A DNA stretch of 64,000 nt from the NCBI RefSeq assembly GCF_902806455.1, contig NZ_CADCWQ010000002.1, positions 1-64,000 on the forward strand, given 5' to 3'. The position numbers were made by a program, and so were the translations under genes. A model generated the notes under the pieces. That model was given only the letters and a program-made list of their open reading frames with translations. It searched no databases and was not told where the DNA came from. The first letter of the stretch is position 1, and every line of letters begins with the position of its first letter. This document shows, piece after piece, positions 23,374 to 31,246 of the stretch. Origin of the DNA: Virgibacillus doumboii. Lineage in GTDB: Bacteria > Bacillota > Bacilli > Bacillales > Amphibacillaceae.

Positions 23374-24591
23374 ATGAGTATCGAAAAAAAGCCGAGCAGG
23401 TTCATGCAGAAAACCCTGTTAGCACCGATTCGGGCGTTTATCAAAAGCCGCTCCAACATTGTCATTGAACGCAATGACACACGGAATATGGAACCACCCT
23501 ACCTGATCCTCTCCAACCATGTGAATAATTGGGATCCCTTGTTCCTTAATTGTTATGTGAATGAGCCGATTTGTTTTATCGCTGCCGACCCGTTATTCCG
23601 TAACCCATTTTTAAAACACGTGCTGAATTATACCGGTGCCATCCCGAAAATGAAGTTTAAAAACGACGTTGGGACAATCCGCAGTGTACTGAAGGCAAAA
23701 AAGCATAATCGTGTGATCGGGATTTTTCCGGAGGGTAACCGGAATTGGGATGGGGAAACAGAACCGCTAATCTATTCGACAGCTAAACTTGCCAAACTGT
23801 TGGACATACCTGTTGTGGTGGCAACCATCCGGGGCGGATACATGACACATCCACGGTGGGCTGACAACCATCGAAAAGGAGTTATTTCGATTTCTTTTGA
23901 AAAAAAGTGGGACAAAGGTGCATTCAAGGATGACTCGCCGGAAACAGTTCACCAGAAGCTGACTGATGCGCTTTATCATAATGAGGTGGACTGGCAATCC
24001 GGCCAGGAGATTGCTTACAACGGAAAGCAACTGGCGCATTATCTCGAACGGCTGCTTTTTGTCTGCCCACATTGCAATATGCCGGGAAAGCTCCATTCAC
24101 ATGATGATCTGTTTGAATGCCGGAACTGCAATTATACCGTTCGTTATACACCTTCAGGGACTTTTGAAGAAGTCAAACTGCCAGTCTATTTTTCTACTCC
24201 ACGTGACTGGAATAAATGGCAGCTGGAATTTCTGGAGGTAACCGTTTCTGATCCTGGCTGGGTAGCGCACTGGAATGAAGCGATGCAGGATCATGTAAAG
24301 CTTTATTTATCTGAAGAGGATCAACCATTTAAACTTGTTTCAGGCGGGAACTTAATGTGGAGCGGTCATTCCATTCATTTTCAAGCGGATAATGGGGGCA
24401 ACTATTATTTTCCGTTTGAAGATGTGGAAGGGATCAATATTCAATTTCACCACAAGCTTGATTTTTTTGTTGGTGAAAAAATGTACCGGATCGTTTTTTA
24501 CCAGCCGCGAACGTCAGCATACAAATGGCTGCAGGTTATCAAGGCAGTAAAGAAAGCGAATATCGGCAATGACGGGGAGGTAATATCGTGA
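23374..24591 (+). CDS. PlsC-type lysophospholipid acyltransferase with zinc-ribbon extension
   Basis: A 405-residue protein. Residues about 20-215 are a PlsC acyltransferase: NHVNNWDP (the NHx4D catalytic motif, residues 49-56) and GIFPEGNRNWDG (FPEGxR, about residues 118-129). This would acylate lysophosphatidate or a related lysolipid at the membrane. The remaining 190 residues are unusual: a C-P-H-C...C-R-N-C zinc ribbon at about 231-252, then a beta-rich domain (SGGNLMWSGHSIHFQ, FPFEDVEGINIQFHHKLDFF). It overlaps the GltS-like gene by 4 bp, so the two are co-translated. The ribosome site is weak. Confidence 0.88.
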   Translation: MSIEKKPSRFMQKTLLAPIRAFIKSRSNIVIERNDTRNMEPPYLILSNHVNNWDPLFLNCYVNEPICFIAADPLFRNPFLKHVLNYTGAIPKMKFKNDVGTIRSVLKAKKHNRVIGIFPEGNRNWDGETEPLIYSTAKLAKLLDIPVVVATIRGGYMTHPRWADNHRKGVISISFEKKWDKGAFKDDSPETVHQKLTDALYHNEVDWQSGQEIAYNGKQLAHYLERLLFVCPHCNMPGKLHSHDDLFECRNCNYTVRYTPSGTFEEVKLPVYFSTPRDWNKWQLEFLEVTVSDPGWVAHWNEAMQDHVKLYLSEEDQPFKLVSGGNLMWSGHSIHFQADNGGNYYFPFEDVEGINIQFHHKLDFFVGEKMYRIVFYQPRTSAYKWLQVIKAVKKANIGNDGEVIS

Positions 24592-25958
24592 GTAATTCAT
24601 GGGCGATGGTTCTAGATTTTATTTTGCTATCATTCTTAATTGTTTTATCTGCAGTATTAAAAGCCCGGATTCCTGTCTTACGGAAACTGATTATCCCCAC
24701 TTCCATGATTGCCGGTTTCCTCGGATTGATTGTTGGACCGGAACTGTTGGGCTGGATTGAATTTGATAAAGATATGCTGGGGAATCTTGTATATCACCTG
24801 ATGGCAATCGGCTTTATTGCTTTATCGCTGAAGGAGCGCGACATGAAAACCAGCCCCGCTGTCCTGAATTCCGGCATGCTGATTGTGTCCACTTATTTGG
24901 TGCAGGGAATCATTGGATTTGGTCTGTTCATGATTCTTGTCGAAAGCCTTTATCCGGATTTTTTCCCGGGAATTGGCTTATTATTGCCGCTTGGCTTTGG
25001 TCAGGGACCCGGCCAGGCTTATTCGATCGGCACTCAGTGGGAAGAGCTCGGGCTCGTCGGCGGCGGGAATCTTGGGCTGACAATTGCCGGAATCGGATTT
25101 ATCTGGGCAACTGTTGTTGGGATTATTTTAATGAATATACTTGCTCGGAGCAAAAAGTTCCAATCAGCCGGACAGGAACCGGCGAAACAGCATGAGCAGG
25201 TTGTAGAAAAATCAGAACCGGATGAAATTCCATTGAGTGATGCAATTGACAAATTAACCTATCAAATCGCATTAATTGGATTTATTTATCTTGTCACATA
25301 CGTAACGATTTTTGGATTGGAAAGCATTTTAACCCCGCTTGGAACATTCGGGGCAACATTTGCACAGCTGCTGATTGGATTCCATTTCCTGATTGGAAGT
25401 CTCTATGCTATGCTGTTCCGGGTTATTTTAAATAAAGTAACGGCTGCCGGGCTGAAGGTTGAACATTCACCGAATAACTTTTTGCTGCAGCGGATATCCG
25501 GCTTTTCATTTGATTACATGATTACCGCTTCAATTGCCGCCATTTCGATTTATGCGTTAAAAGAATACGCGGTGTCTGTTTTATTATTGACAACACTTGG
25601 CGGGCTGGTAACGATTTTATTTTTACTTTGGATTGGACCGCGTGTCTTTCCTGCTGATAAGCTATCGAATATATTGGGATTTTACGGAATGCAGACCGGT
25701 ACGATTTCAACCGGAATGGCACTGTTGAAGGCAGTTGATCCCAAGTTCCAGTCAAGCACGGCGGAAAATATGGTGATGGGCAGTGCAACTGCATTGATGT
25801 TCGGGTTTCCTTTGTTGCTGCTATTAAACGTTCCCATCGTTGGGTATGTACAGAACGAGCCGGTTATGTATGTATGGACGATGCTGGGTTTAGTTGTTTA
25901 TTTTGCCGTATTAATTGGGGCTTTGTTGTATCGGACACGGGAAGCGAAGACAAAATGA
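24588..25958 (+). CDS. GltS-like sodium/solute (glutamate) symporter family protein
   Basis: A 456-residue membrane protein with 10-12 helices. Two re-entrant glycine-rich segments (LLLPLGFGQGPGQAYSIGTQ and GFYGMQTGTISTGMALLK) mark the inverted-repeat transport core of the GltS family. A charged cytoplasmic loop at residues 180-220 separates the halves. The natural substrate may be glutamate, but this branch is distant from E. coli GltS. Starts at GTG inside the plsC stop region with GGGGAGGTAATATC upstream. The coupling with an acyltransferase is unexplained. Confidence 0.85.
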   Translation: MSNSWAMVLDFILLSFLIVLSAVLKARIPVLRKLIIPTSMIAGFLGLIVGPELLGWIEFDKDMLGNLVYHLMAIGFIALSLKERDMKTSPAVLNSGMLIVSTYLVQGIIGFGLFMILVESLYPDFFPGIGLLLPLGFGQGPGQAYSIGTQWEELGLVGGGNLGLTIAGIGFIWATVVGIILMNILARSKKFQSAGQEPAKQHEQVVEKSEPDEIPLSDAIDKLTYQIALIGFIYLVTYVTIFGLESILTPLGTFGATFAQLLIGFHFLIGSLYAMLFRVILNKVTAAGLKVEHSPNNFLLQRISGFSFDYMITASIAAISIYALKEYAVSVLLLTTLGGLVTILFLLWIGPRVFPADKLSNILGFYGMQTGTISTGMALLKAVDPKFQSSTAENMVMGSATALMFGFPLLLLLNVPIVGYVQNEPVMYVWTMLGLVVYFAVLIGALLYRTREAKTK

Positions 25959-25970
25959 GTCCTATATCCT

Positions 25971-26003
25971 GAAGCAGTATTCCATTGAGAGTACTGCTTT
26001 TTT
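25971..26003 (+). terminator. Terminator of the plsC-gltS operon
   Basis: AGCAGTA (25973-25979) pairs with TACTGCT (25992-25998), followed by a run of T. Confidence 0.85.
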
Positions 26004-26055
26004 TATTGGACGGGATTGCGAAGCGTGCTGCTCCCCGGTGTTACTACCGATATAA

Positions 26056-26160
26056 TTGTGAACTTTAGCGAATAATTTGTGAACTTCGAGCAACCTAATT
26101 TTGAACTTTAGAGTTTTAGTCGTATACTTTAGCGAATTCATTGTGAACTTTAGCATTTTC
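26056..26160. repeat. ~21-bp tandem array with TGTGAACTTTAGCGAA core
   Basis: Five units (26056, 26077, 26099, 26121, 26141) of 20-22 bp based on TTGTGAACTTTAGCGAATAA, with degenerate spacers. Non-coding gap between gltS and the antitoxin gene. A related array lies at 29131-29236. Confidence 0.8.
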
Positions 26161-26197
26161 GCCGTCTTGTTGGTATCATTTGCTATTCACAGAGCTT

Positions 26198-26233
26198 GGA
26201 CCTGGTGAGACATGGAGACAGAGTGACAGGTCC
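26198..26233. repeat. Degenerate GGGGACAGG-type hairpin, copy 6
   Basis: GGACCTG (26198-26204) pairs with CAGGTCC; the interior GAGACATGGAGACAGAGTGA diverges from the other copies. The rest of the 25959-26436 gap has one further T-rich hairpin-like segment near 26330 and no gene. Confidence 0.5.
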
Positions 26234-26436
26234 ATTGTCTCATGGAAGCGTGGCGCTTTTAATGGAACACAGTGGCAATCAGGCGAACAGATGAAAGAAT
26301 AATGAAAAATATAGATCCTGCAAAATTTTTGAGAGCCTGGTTTTGATTAGATTTTTTCAGAGCCAGGCTTTTATTTTTGGTTGGCGAAATAGAACTTATT
26401 TTTGATTCATGATAAAAATGCTATAATTATAGTAAA

Positions 26437-26685
26437 ATGCCTGTAATTCGTTCAATAAAAGATTTAAGAAATACAACGGAAATCTCTGAACTGTGCCATC
26501 AAATAAAGGAACCACTATTCATCACAAAGAATGGATATGGGGATATGGTTGTTATGAGCATGGAAACCTATGAGAATACTTTAGCCAGGCTGGAGTTATA
26601 TCAAAAGTTAGTCCAAGCAGAAGCCCAAATTAAGAATGAGGATGACCTTTTAGATGGGGGAAAAGTCTTTAAAGAAAAAATATGA
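26437..26685 (+). CDS. Phd/YefM-family type II antitoxin
   Basis: An 82-residue antitoxin. The N-terminal DNA-binding Phd/YefM fold is clear (IRSIKDLRNTTEISELCHQIKEPLFITKNGYGDMVVMSMETYE); residues 50-82 are the flexible toxin-neutralising tail. TATAAT at 26422-26427 lies only 9 bases before the ATG and there is no ribosome site, so the mRNA appears leaderless or nearly so. The toxin frame overlaps its 3' end but is broken, so the antitoxin is an orphan or in decay. Confidence 0.85.
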   Translation: MPVIRSIKDLRNTTEISELCHQIKEPLFITKNGYGDMVVMSMETYENTLARLELYQKLVQAEAQIKNEDDLLDGGKVFKEKI

Positions 26686-26885
26686 CAACGAATAATATAA
26701 AATTAAAATTACACCTATTGCTTATAAAGATTTAGATGAAATTTATAGCTACATTTCTGATGAACTTTACAATAAAGGAGCAGCGAATAACCTTTTGAAT
26801 AAGATAGAAAAGCGTATCATGTGGCTAAAGGAATCCCCTTTTTCCAGTAATTTGGTAACAGATGAAACTTTAAAAAATATAGTGC
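26654..26885 (+). pseudogene. RelE/ParE-type toxin, decayed
   Basis: A frame starting ATG 26654 inside the antitoxin gene reads MGEKSLKKKYDNE, then an in-frame TAA (26693-26695), then YKIKITPIAYKDLDEIYSYI and SDELYNKGAANNLLNKIEKR, a clear ParE/RelE toxin N-terminus. After about residue 75 (SNLVTDETLKN) the match ends and the catalytic C-terminal strands are not recognisable. A nonsense mutation and 3' loss explain why the toxin is dead. The frame runs into the sigma-factor leader. Confidence 0.75.
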
Positions 26886-26995
26886 AGTTGGAGCTAAGAA
26901 GGCTTCCTGCTTTTTTTTATGAATTTTTGGGACTTTTTTATTCTAGAATCGTCTTTACTAATACAATCGATTGTTACAGAAATAGAGGTGGCTTT

Positions 26996-27544
26996 ATGGA
27001 CAATACTCCGGAATTTCCAGATAAGATCCTGGAAAATGGCCGCGAACCATTCATTGAATGGGTGATGGAGGAACATGGGGAAAGTTTAAAGCGATTTATT
27101 TTTACTTATGTGAAAAACAGAGCACAAACTGATGATATTTTCCAGGATGTTTTATTTACTGTTTATCGAAGGGTTCATACATTCAGGCAACAATCATCTT
27201 TCAAGACCTGGCTTTATCGGATTACGGCGAATAGATGCAGAGATTATTTACGTTCACCATTAACCCGGCTTTTCATATGGAAAGATCAGGTGACAGAAAA
27301 AGTAAACGAAGAGACACCAGAGCAATCACTGATTATGAATGAACGGAAAAATGAAACCATTAAGGCAATAATGAATCTCCCAGTTAAATATCGCGAAGTA
27401 TTAATTCTACAGTACTACCAGGAATTCAGTATTCAGGAAATCAGTAATCTATTGAAAGTAAATCTGTCAACTGTGAAGACACGAATTATGCGTGCGAAGG
27501 AAAGGCTCAAACAAGAGCTTAAGGAGGAATTTCTGAATGAGTAA
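26996..27544 (+). CDS. ECF-type RNA polymerase sigma factor
   Basis: A 182-residue sigma-70 family factor. Region 2 spans residues about 30-95 (FIFTYVKNRAQTDDIFQDVL, FKTWLYRITANRCRDYLR) and region 4 about 120-175 (LPVKYREVLILQYYQEFSIQ, LLKVNLSTVKTRIMRAKERL). The true start is ATG 26996 after AGAGGTGG; the open frame extends 67 codons upstream into the toxin remnant. It overlaps the DUF4179 anti-sigma gene by 8 bp. Sigma and anti-sigma together form a cell-envelope-stress-type switch (inference). Confidence 0.9.
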   Translation: MDNTPEFPDKILENGREPFIEWVMEEHGESLKRFIFTYVKNRAQTDDIFQDVLFTVYRRVHTFRQQSSFKTWLYRITANRCRDYLRSPLTRLFIWKDQVTEKVNEETPEQSLIMNERKNETIKAIMNLPVKYREVLILQYYQEFSIQEISNLLKVNLSTVKTRIMRAKERLKQELKEEFLNE

Positions 27545-29039
27545 ATTATCCAGGAAAGATTTTGATGACTATATCGGAAAAGACTCTTTTTATTCAGAAC
27601 AGGATAAGGAACGCTTTTTCAAACGGTTGCGACAGTCTGAAAGAAAGAAGAAAAACTGGTTTCCACAATTGATGACTGCTGCCATAGCATTGTTAATTCT
27701 TTTTGCCGGTATGCAATTTATTCAAAACGGACTTCCTTTCCAGTCTGCAGGGGACAAGGACTACGGCGCGTGGAAAGTGGCAGATTCCAAAGAAGAAGTG
27801 ACTGCCTATTTTAAATCGAGAACTCCGGGACTGGAACTGGCTGAGGAAAAGGGGCTTGTCTCTGAAATTAACAAATCCATTCCGCTCGAAGGTAAATCAG
27901 ATCTTAAGATAGAAAAAATCTGGTATAACTCGGAAGAAATATTTGTTTTTTACAGTATTGGGATACCGAACCCGGAGATTATGAAAAACCAGGAGACTGC
28001 ACCACATATAACGCAATTCTATGTGCAGTCAGACGAAAATGGACAATACCCTAACCAGAACCTTAGTGTATACGCTAAACAAACCGGGCCACAGGATGGC
28101 ATCATATATAACGACCGATTTTATCACCGGGCAACCATGATGCCTATTAGAGATCAATCCCATAACGTAATCAGCCAAATTGATGATATTATAACAGCCA
28201 TTATCACGGTTAATCTTTTTAATGAAAGTCAGGATACACAAGAGGTAAAACTGCCGATTAACTTCGATCAAAGCGAAGAAACAGTAGCATCCAGCAGTAT
28301 TGATAAAACCATTCATGCGGGAAATGCCTCGCTGACAATTGACCGGATTGAAATGAGAGTGTCCCAGACAGTTCTCTATGGAAGTATCGATACTCCAAAC
28401 GGGAATGCTTTGCAACGAATTAATGGTTCGGTTATAACAAAGGATGCCAAAGGTAATGAAGACCCAACTAGTTTTAGTATGCCCGCCAGCAGTCCAACAT
28501 CCTTTAAACTGGAATTTCGGCCAATGAATTCAATGCCTGAAAATATTACTGTTAAGATTGATTCCGTTGTCCTGAGCAGTGATGATTCATTTAATTTTTC
28601 ATTGGATGCTTCTGATTATAATGGCGACCTTTCCAGTTCTGGTTCAAAAAATGCACACAGACAAGTTGGAGAAATAAAGAATACGAAAATTTATCTGGAA
28701 GAACTTGTTTACAATGACCGAGGTCTTAATGTCAATATTCTTTATGAACCAGAAGAACCTGATCAAACCATTCAGCTGGCATCAGCAATTCCAAAACAAC
28801 ATGGTTTAAATGATGATTTACCATTACTAGTATCTGCCGTTAATGAGGATGGGGAGGTTGGAGAGCTTCTTCAAAGCGGCTCGGGACCTGGTAAACTTGA
28901 TGAAGGATATGGTTTCACACTGAACAAATCATTTATACAATCATCTGAGCAGATTGATATAACGATTGAAAATTTGCCATATAAAATACTAATTAATGAT
29001 TCCATCGAGGCTCCTATTTCGGTAGAAGGTGGCAAGTAA
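27537..29039 (+). CDS. DUF4179 domain protein, probable membrane anti-sigma factor
   Basis: A 500-residue single-pass membrane protein. Residues 1-40 are cytoplasmic and basic, a helix spans about 43-61 (LMTAAIALLILFAGMQFI), and about 430 residues lie outside with beta-sandwich-like repeats typical of DUF4179/DUF5643 proteins. The short cytoplasmic segment presumably binds the sigma factor encoded just upstream; overlap of 8 bp couples their synthesis. No lipoprotein or cell-wall anchor. What the outer domain senses is unknown. Confidence 0.85.
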   Translation: MSKLSRKDFDDYIGKDSFYSEQDKERFFKRLRQSERKKKNWFPQLMTAAIALLILFAGMQFIQNGLPFQSAGDKDYGAWKVADSKEEVTAYFKSRTPGLELAEEKGLVSEINKSIPLEGKSDLKIEKIWYNSEEIFVFYSIGIPNPEIMKNQETAPHITQFYVQSDENGQYPNQNLSVYAKQTGPQDGIIYNDRFYHRATMMPIRDQSHNVISQIDDIITAIITVNLFNESQDTQEVKLPINFDQSEETVASSSIDKTIHAGNASLTIDRIEMRVSQTVLYGSIDTPNGNALQRINGSVITKDAKGNEDPTSFSMPASSPTSFKLEFRPMNSMPENITVKIDSVVLSSDDSFNFSLDASDYNGDLSSSGSKNAHRQVGEIKNTKIYLEELVYNDRGLNVNILYEPEEPDQTIQLASAIPKQHGLNDDLPLLVSAVNEDGEVGELLQSGSGPGKLDEGYGFTLNKSFIQSSEQIDITIENLPYKILINDSIEAPISVEGGK

Positions 29040-29049
29040 TAATAATAAT

Positions 29050-29119
29050 GGCCCAAGGGGACAGGTTACTTGGACCGTTTTTCAGTATTAAGTGGACCAA
29101 GGGGCCTAGTCCCCTTGGT
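29050..29119. repeat. GGGGACAGG element, copy 7 (both halves)
   Basis: GGCCCAAGGGGACAGG...CTTGGACC (29050-29076) and GTGGACCAAGGGGCC...CCCCTTGGTG (29092-29119), starting 11 bases after the DUF4179 stop. Confidence 0.75.
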
Positions 29120-29130
29120 GAAACCGAAAT

Positions 29131-29236
29131 TTGTGAACACTTCAGCGGAAAAATTGTGAACTTCGGCGGATTCTGTGACAACTTAAGCGAAAACTGTGAA
29201 CACTTCGGCGGATTCTGTGACAGCTTCAGCGAAAAG
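29131..29236. repeat. ~21-bp tandem array with TGTGAAC...AGCG core, copy 2
   Basis: Five units of 20-23 bp alternating CACTTCAGCGGAAAAA and CTTCGGCGGATTC after TGTGA(A/C). Same building plan as 26056-26160 but with drifted spacers. Confidence 0.8.
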
Positions 29237-29284
29237 CCGCCCAGCGTACTGTAATAGAGTTAGTCCGAAGCACATATCCCAAAT

Positions 29285-29317
29285 AAAGGGTTCGTCAAAT
29301 AATTTGACGAACCCTTT
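29285..29317 (-). terminator. Strong terminator-like hairpin
   Basis: AAAGGGTTCGTCAAAT (29285-29300) pairs with 29302-29317 almost perfectly. It lies 4 bases after the DUF4349 gene stop. Confidence 0.8.
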
Positions 29318-29321
29318 CCGC

Positions 29322-30245
29322 TTATTTATCCTTCTTCCTGCTTTTTCTGACAATCAAAAATGCACCCAACGCTATAGCCCCCAACAATATAAGCACCGGC
29401 AAATTACCAATCAAGAAAACAAATATCCCTGAAAACGCTGAGATAAGGAAGTTAATACTCCGCATGAACTGCTGCTTGGTTTTTTCCCAGGTGTTTAAAT
29501 CCTTGCTTCCCGAGATAGTTACATTATTCTCCTGAATGTGAATCGTGACCGTTGCCAGATTGACCTTGTTCTCCAGATAATTCATCCGGCCGGTGATTTG
29601 CTCAATTTCTTCCTGGACTTTTGCCAAATCCTCAGAAATTTTAAGGAGATCCTCCGTTTTTTCCGCCTGCTCCATAAAATTAAGCAGTCGTTTTTCCACA
29701 ACACGCTTCGATTCCAGACGCGACTCCAAATCAACATACTCCTCTGTCACGTCCTGACCGGAAATGTTGCTTTCCAGAACCTTGCTGCTGCCGTCTTCCA
29801 CAAATTGAACAAATTCCCGAAACTGCCCCTGTGGGACCCGGGCTTTTACCGTGCCATTGGTCGACCCATCTTCAGACCCTTCGCTCATATGTGATTCCAC
29901 GATATACCCGCCATGTTCTGAGACCTGACTCTGAATATCCTTTACTGCTTTCTGGTAATCTTTTACCTCGATACGGAGGTTAGCTGTGTAAATAATTTTC
30001 CGGTCGGCCTGTGCGGATTCATCCGCTTGTGACCCTGTGTTTCCTTCCTGCGATTCACCATCTGCACTGTCGCCTGCACCTGTTCCGGAAGAGGCATTTT
30101 TCCTGTCTTGTTGTACTGCACTTTCTTCCGTGTTCATCTGAGCTGAATCACTGCTCGACTCACTATTTCCCCCATCGCTGCTGCAGGCTGCTAAGAGGAG
30201 GATATAACCAAGAAAAACAATTAATAATACAAATTTTTTCACCAT
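29322..30245 (-). CDS. DUF4349 domain-containing lipoprotein
   Basis: A 307-residue envelope protein. Lipobox LLLAAC ends the signal peptide (Cys about 21), followed by a Ser/Gly/Asp/Glu-rich linker to residue 80. The DUF4349 domain (IIYTANLRIEVKDYQKAVKD, IVESHMSEG, ESRLESKRVVEKRLLNFMEQ with a coiled coil to about 240) comes next, then a C-terminal membrane helix (VLILLGAIALGAFLIV) and a basic RKSRKK tail. ATG 30245 follows AAAGGGTGG; an upstream ATG at 30269 overlaps it. Function unproven in the family. Confidence 0.9.
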   Translation of the reverse strand: MVKKFVLLIVFLGYILLLAACSSDGGNSESSSDSAQMNTEESAVQQDRKNASSGTGAGDSADGESQEGNTGSQADESAQADRKIIYTANLRIEVKDYQKAVKDIQSQVSEHGGYIVESHMSEGSEDGSTNGTVKARVPQGQFREFVQFVEDGSSKVLESNISGQDVTEEYVDLESRLESKRVVEKRLLNFMEQAEKTEDLLKISEDLAKVQEEIEQITGRMNYLENKVNLATVTIHIQENNVTISGSKDLNTWEKTKQQFMRSINFLISAFSGIFVFLIGNLPVLILLGAIALGAFLIVRKSRKKDK

Positions 30246-30367
30246 GACCACCCTTTTTCTCTTTTCCATACAGACGGAATTTAGTGGAAAAAGTTACAAC
30301 AACCTTCAAGAACATGTATAAAACATGTCTCTCTTGTTCAAGGTGATTAACAATAAGGAGGTAAAAA

Positions 30368-30970
30368 ATGCTAACGTTAATTGTGGTTCAGGCCTTCGTA
30401 ATCATCGGCTTACTGTGGTTTATGAGAAAACAAAATGAGCGGGAAGCTGCGTTACTTTCACAAAAAATCAATTCAAGTATGGAGTTAAAGAAAACAATGG
30501 CAATGGGGCTTTATTATCGCTTTAATTTTCCCCATAAGAAGGATGAAAATGGTGACATTTCCTTTGACAAAGCATCAGATCTTTTTATTAAACAGCTTGA
30601 TTTTGAACTTGAAGATTTTTGTGCAAGCGTAATAGAGGAAAAACACGGAGGAAATGCTGTCACGACAGCCAGAAGTGGAGATTTTGGTGTGGATTTTGAG
30701 CATACCAGAGATGACGGTCTATATTTAGGCCAGGTCAAAGCGTATAAAAATGACTTGGGATATGAACCGATTGCGCTTATACATTCGAACATGATAAAGC
30801 GAAATGCGGAAGGCGGTTATGTCATATCAACAAGCGGATTCTCAAAAAGCGCGAAAGAATATGCAAAAGGGCTAAATATTGAGCTGATTGATGGTGTGGA
30901 ATTGGTTCAATACTGGCTGGAAACGATGGAATCGACTGTCTATTCACCGGCTGCAAACGAATATGTATGA
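30368..30970 (+). CDS. Membrane-anchored Mrr-like restriction endonuclease-fold protein
   Basis: A 200-residue protein. Residues 1-19 are a membrane helix (LTLIVVQAFVIIGLLWFM). Residues about 75-185 resemble the Mrr_cat PD-(D/E)XK nuclease fold: LEDFCASVIEEKHGG, ARSGDFGVDFE (catalytic Asp), LGQVKAYKND (the Q/E-x-K motif) and GGYVISTSGFSKSAKEYA. Mrr-like enzymes cut modified foreign DNA; anchoring to the membrane is a twist seen in some Firmicutes proteins. GGAGG precedes the ATG by 8 bases. Monocistronic. Confidence 0.8.
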   Translation: MLTLIVVQAFVIIGLLWFMRKQNEREAALLSQKINSSMELKKTMAMGLYYRFNFPHKKDENGDISFDKASDLFIKQLDFELEDFCASVIEEKHGGNAVTTARSGDFGVDFEHTRDDGLYLGQVKAYKNDLGYEPIALIHSNMIKRNAEGGYVISTSGFSKSAKEYAKGLNIELIDGVELVQYWLETMESTVYSPAANEYV

Positions 30971-30980
30971 TTAAATAATA

Positions 30981-31017
30981 AAGGCAACTCCCATAGTCGA
31001 CACTGGGCAGTTGCCTA
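30981..31017 (+). terminator. Terminator of the Mrr-like gene
   Basis: AGGCAACT and AGTTGCCT arms, extended by CCCA/TGGG, followed by AATTATTTC. Confidence 0.75.
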
Positions 31018-31028
31018 ATTATTTCTGA

Positions 31029-31130
31029 TTAAATTCGCTCATTCCGAATCATTTCTCGCATTTCTTCTGAAGTATAATAATTCTTAACCTTATCAAAATA
31101 AACTACAAAAGCAGATGTAATAAAACTCAC
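31029..31130 (-). pseudogene. Possible 33-codon gene fragment
   Basis: A minus-strand frame from GTG 31130 to TAA 31029 encodes VSFITSAFVVYFDKVKNYYT and SEEMREMIRNERI, protein-like in composition. Its start is inside a perfect hairpin (AAAAGCAGATGT 31107-31118 against 31129-31140) and lacks a good ribosome site. Either a tiny gene, a remnant, or spoVR trailer. Not recognised. Confidence 0.3.
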
Positions 31131-31246
31131 ATCTGCTTTTGCATATCATCCTCACTAATATTTATAAGATTGCCCACCGTCGCATTTCCACTTTATGCAA
31201 CTCAAAAGAAAAGCTCGGAATTAATCTTCCAAGCTTTTTCCCTTCA

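Noticed and set aside
26795..27544. 249-residue sigma factor start
   Set aside because: The first 67 codons are the ParE/RelE toxin remnant; ATG 26996 has AGAGGTGG and fits the ECF family.
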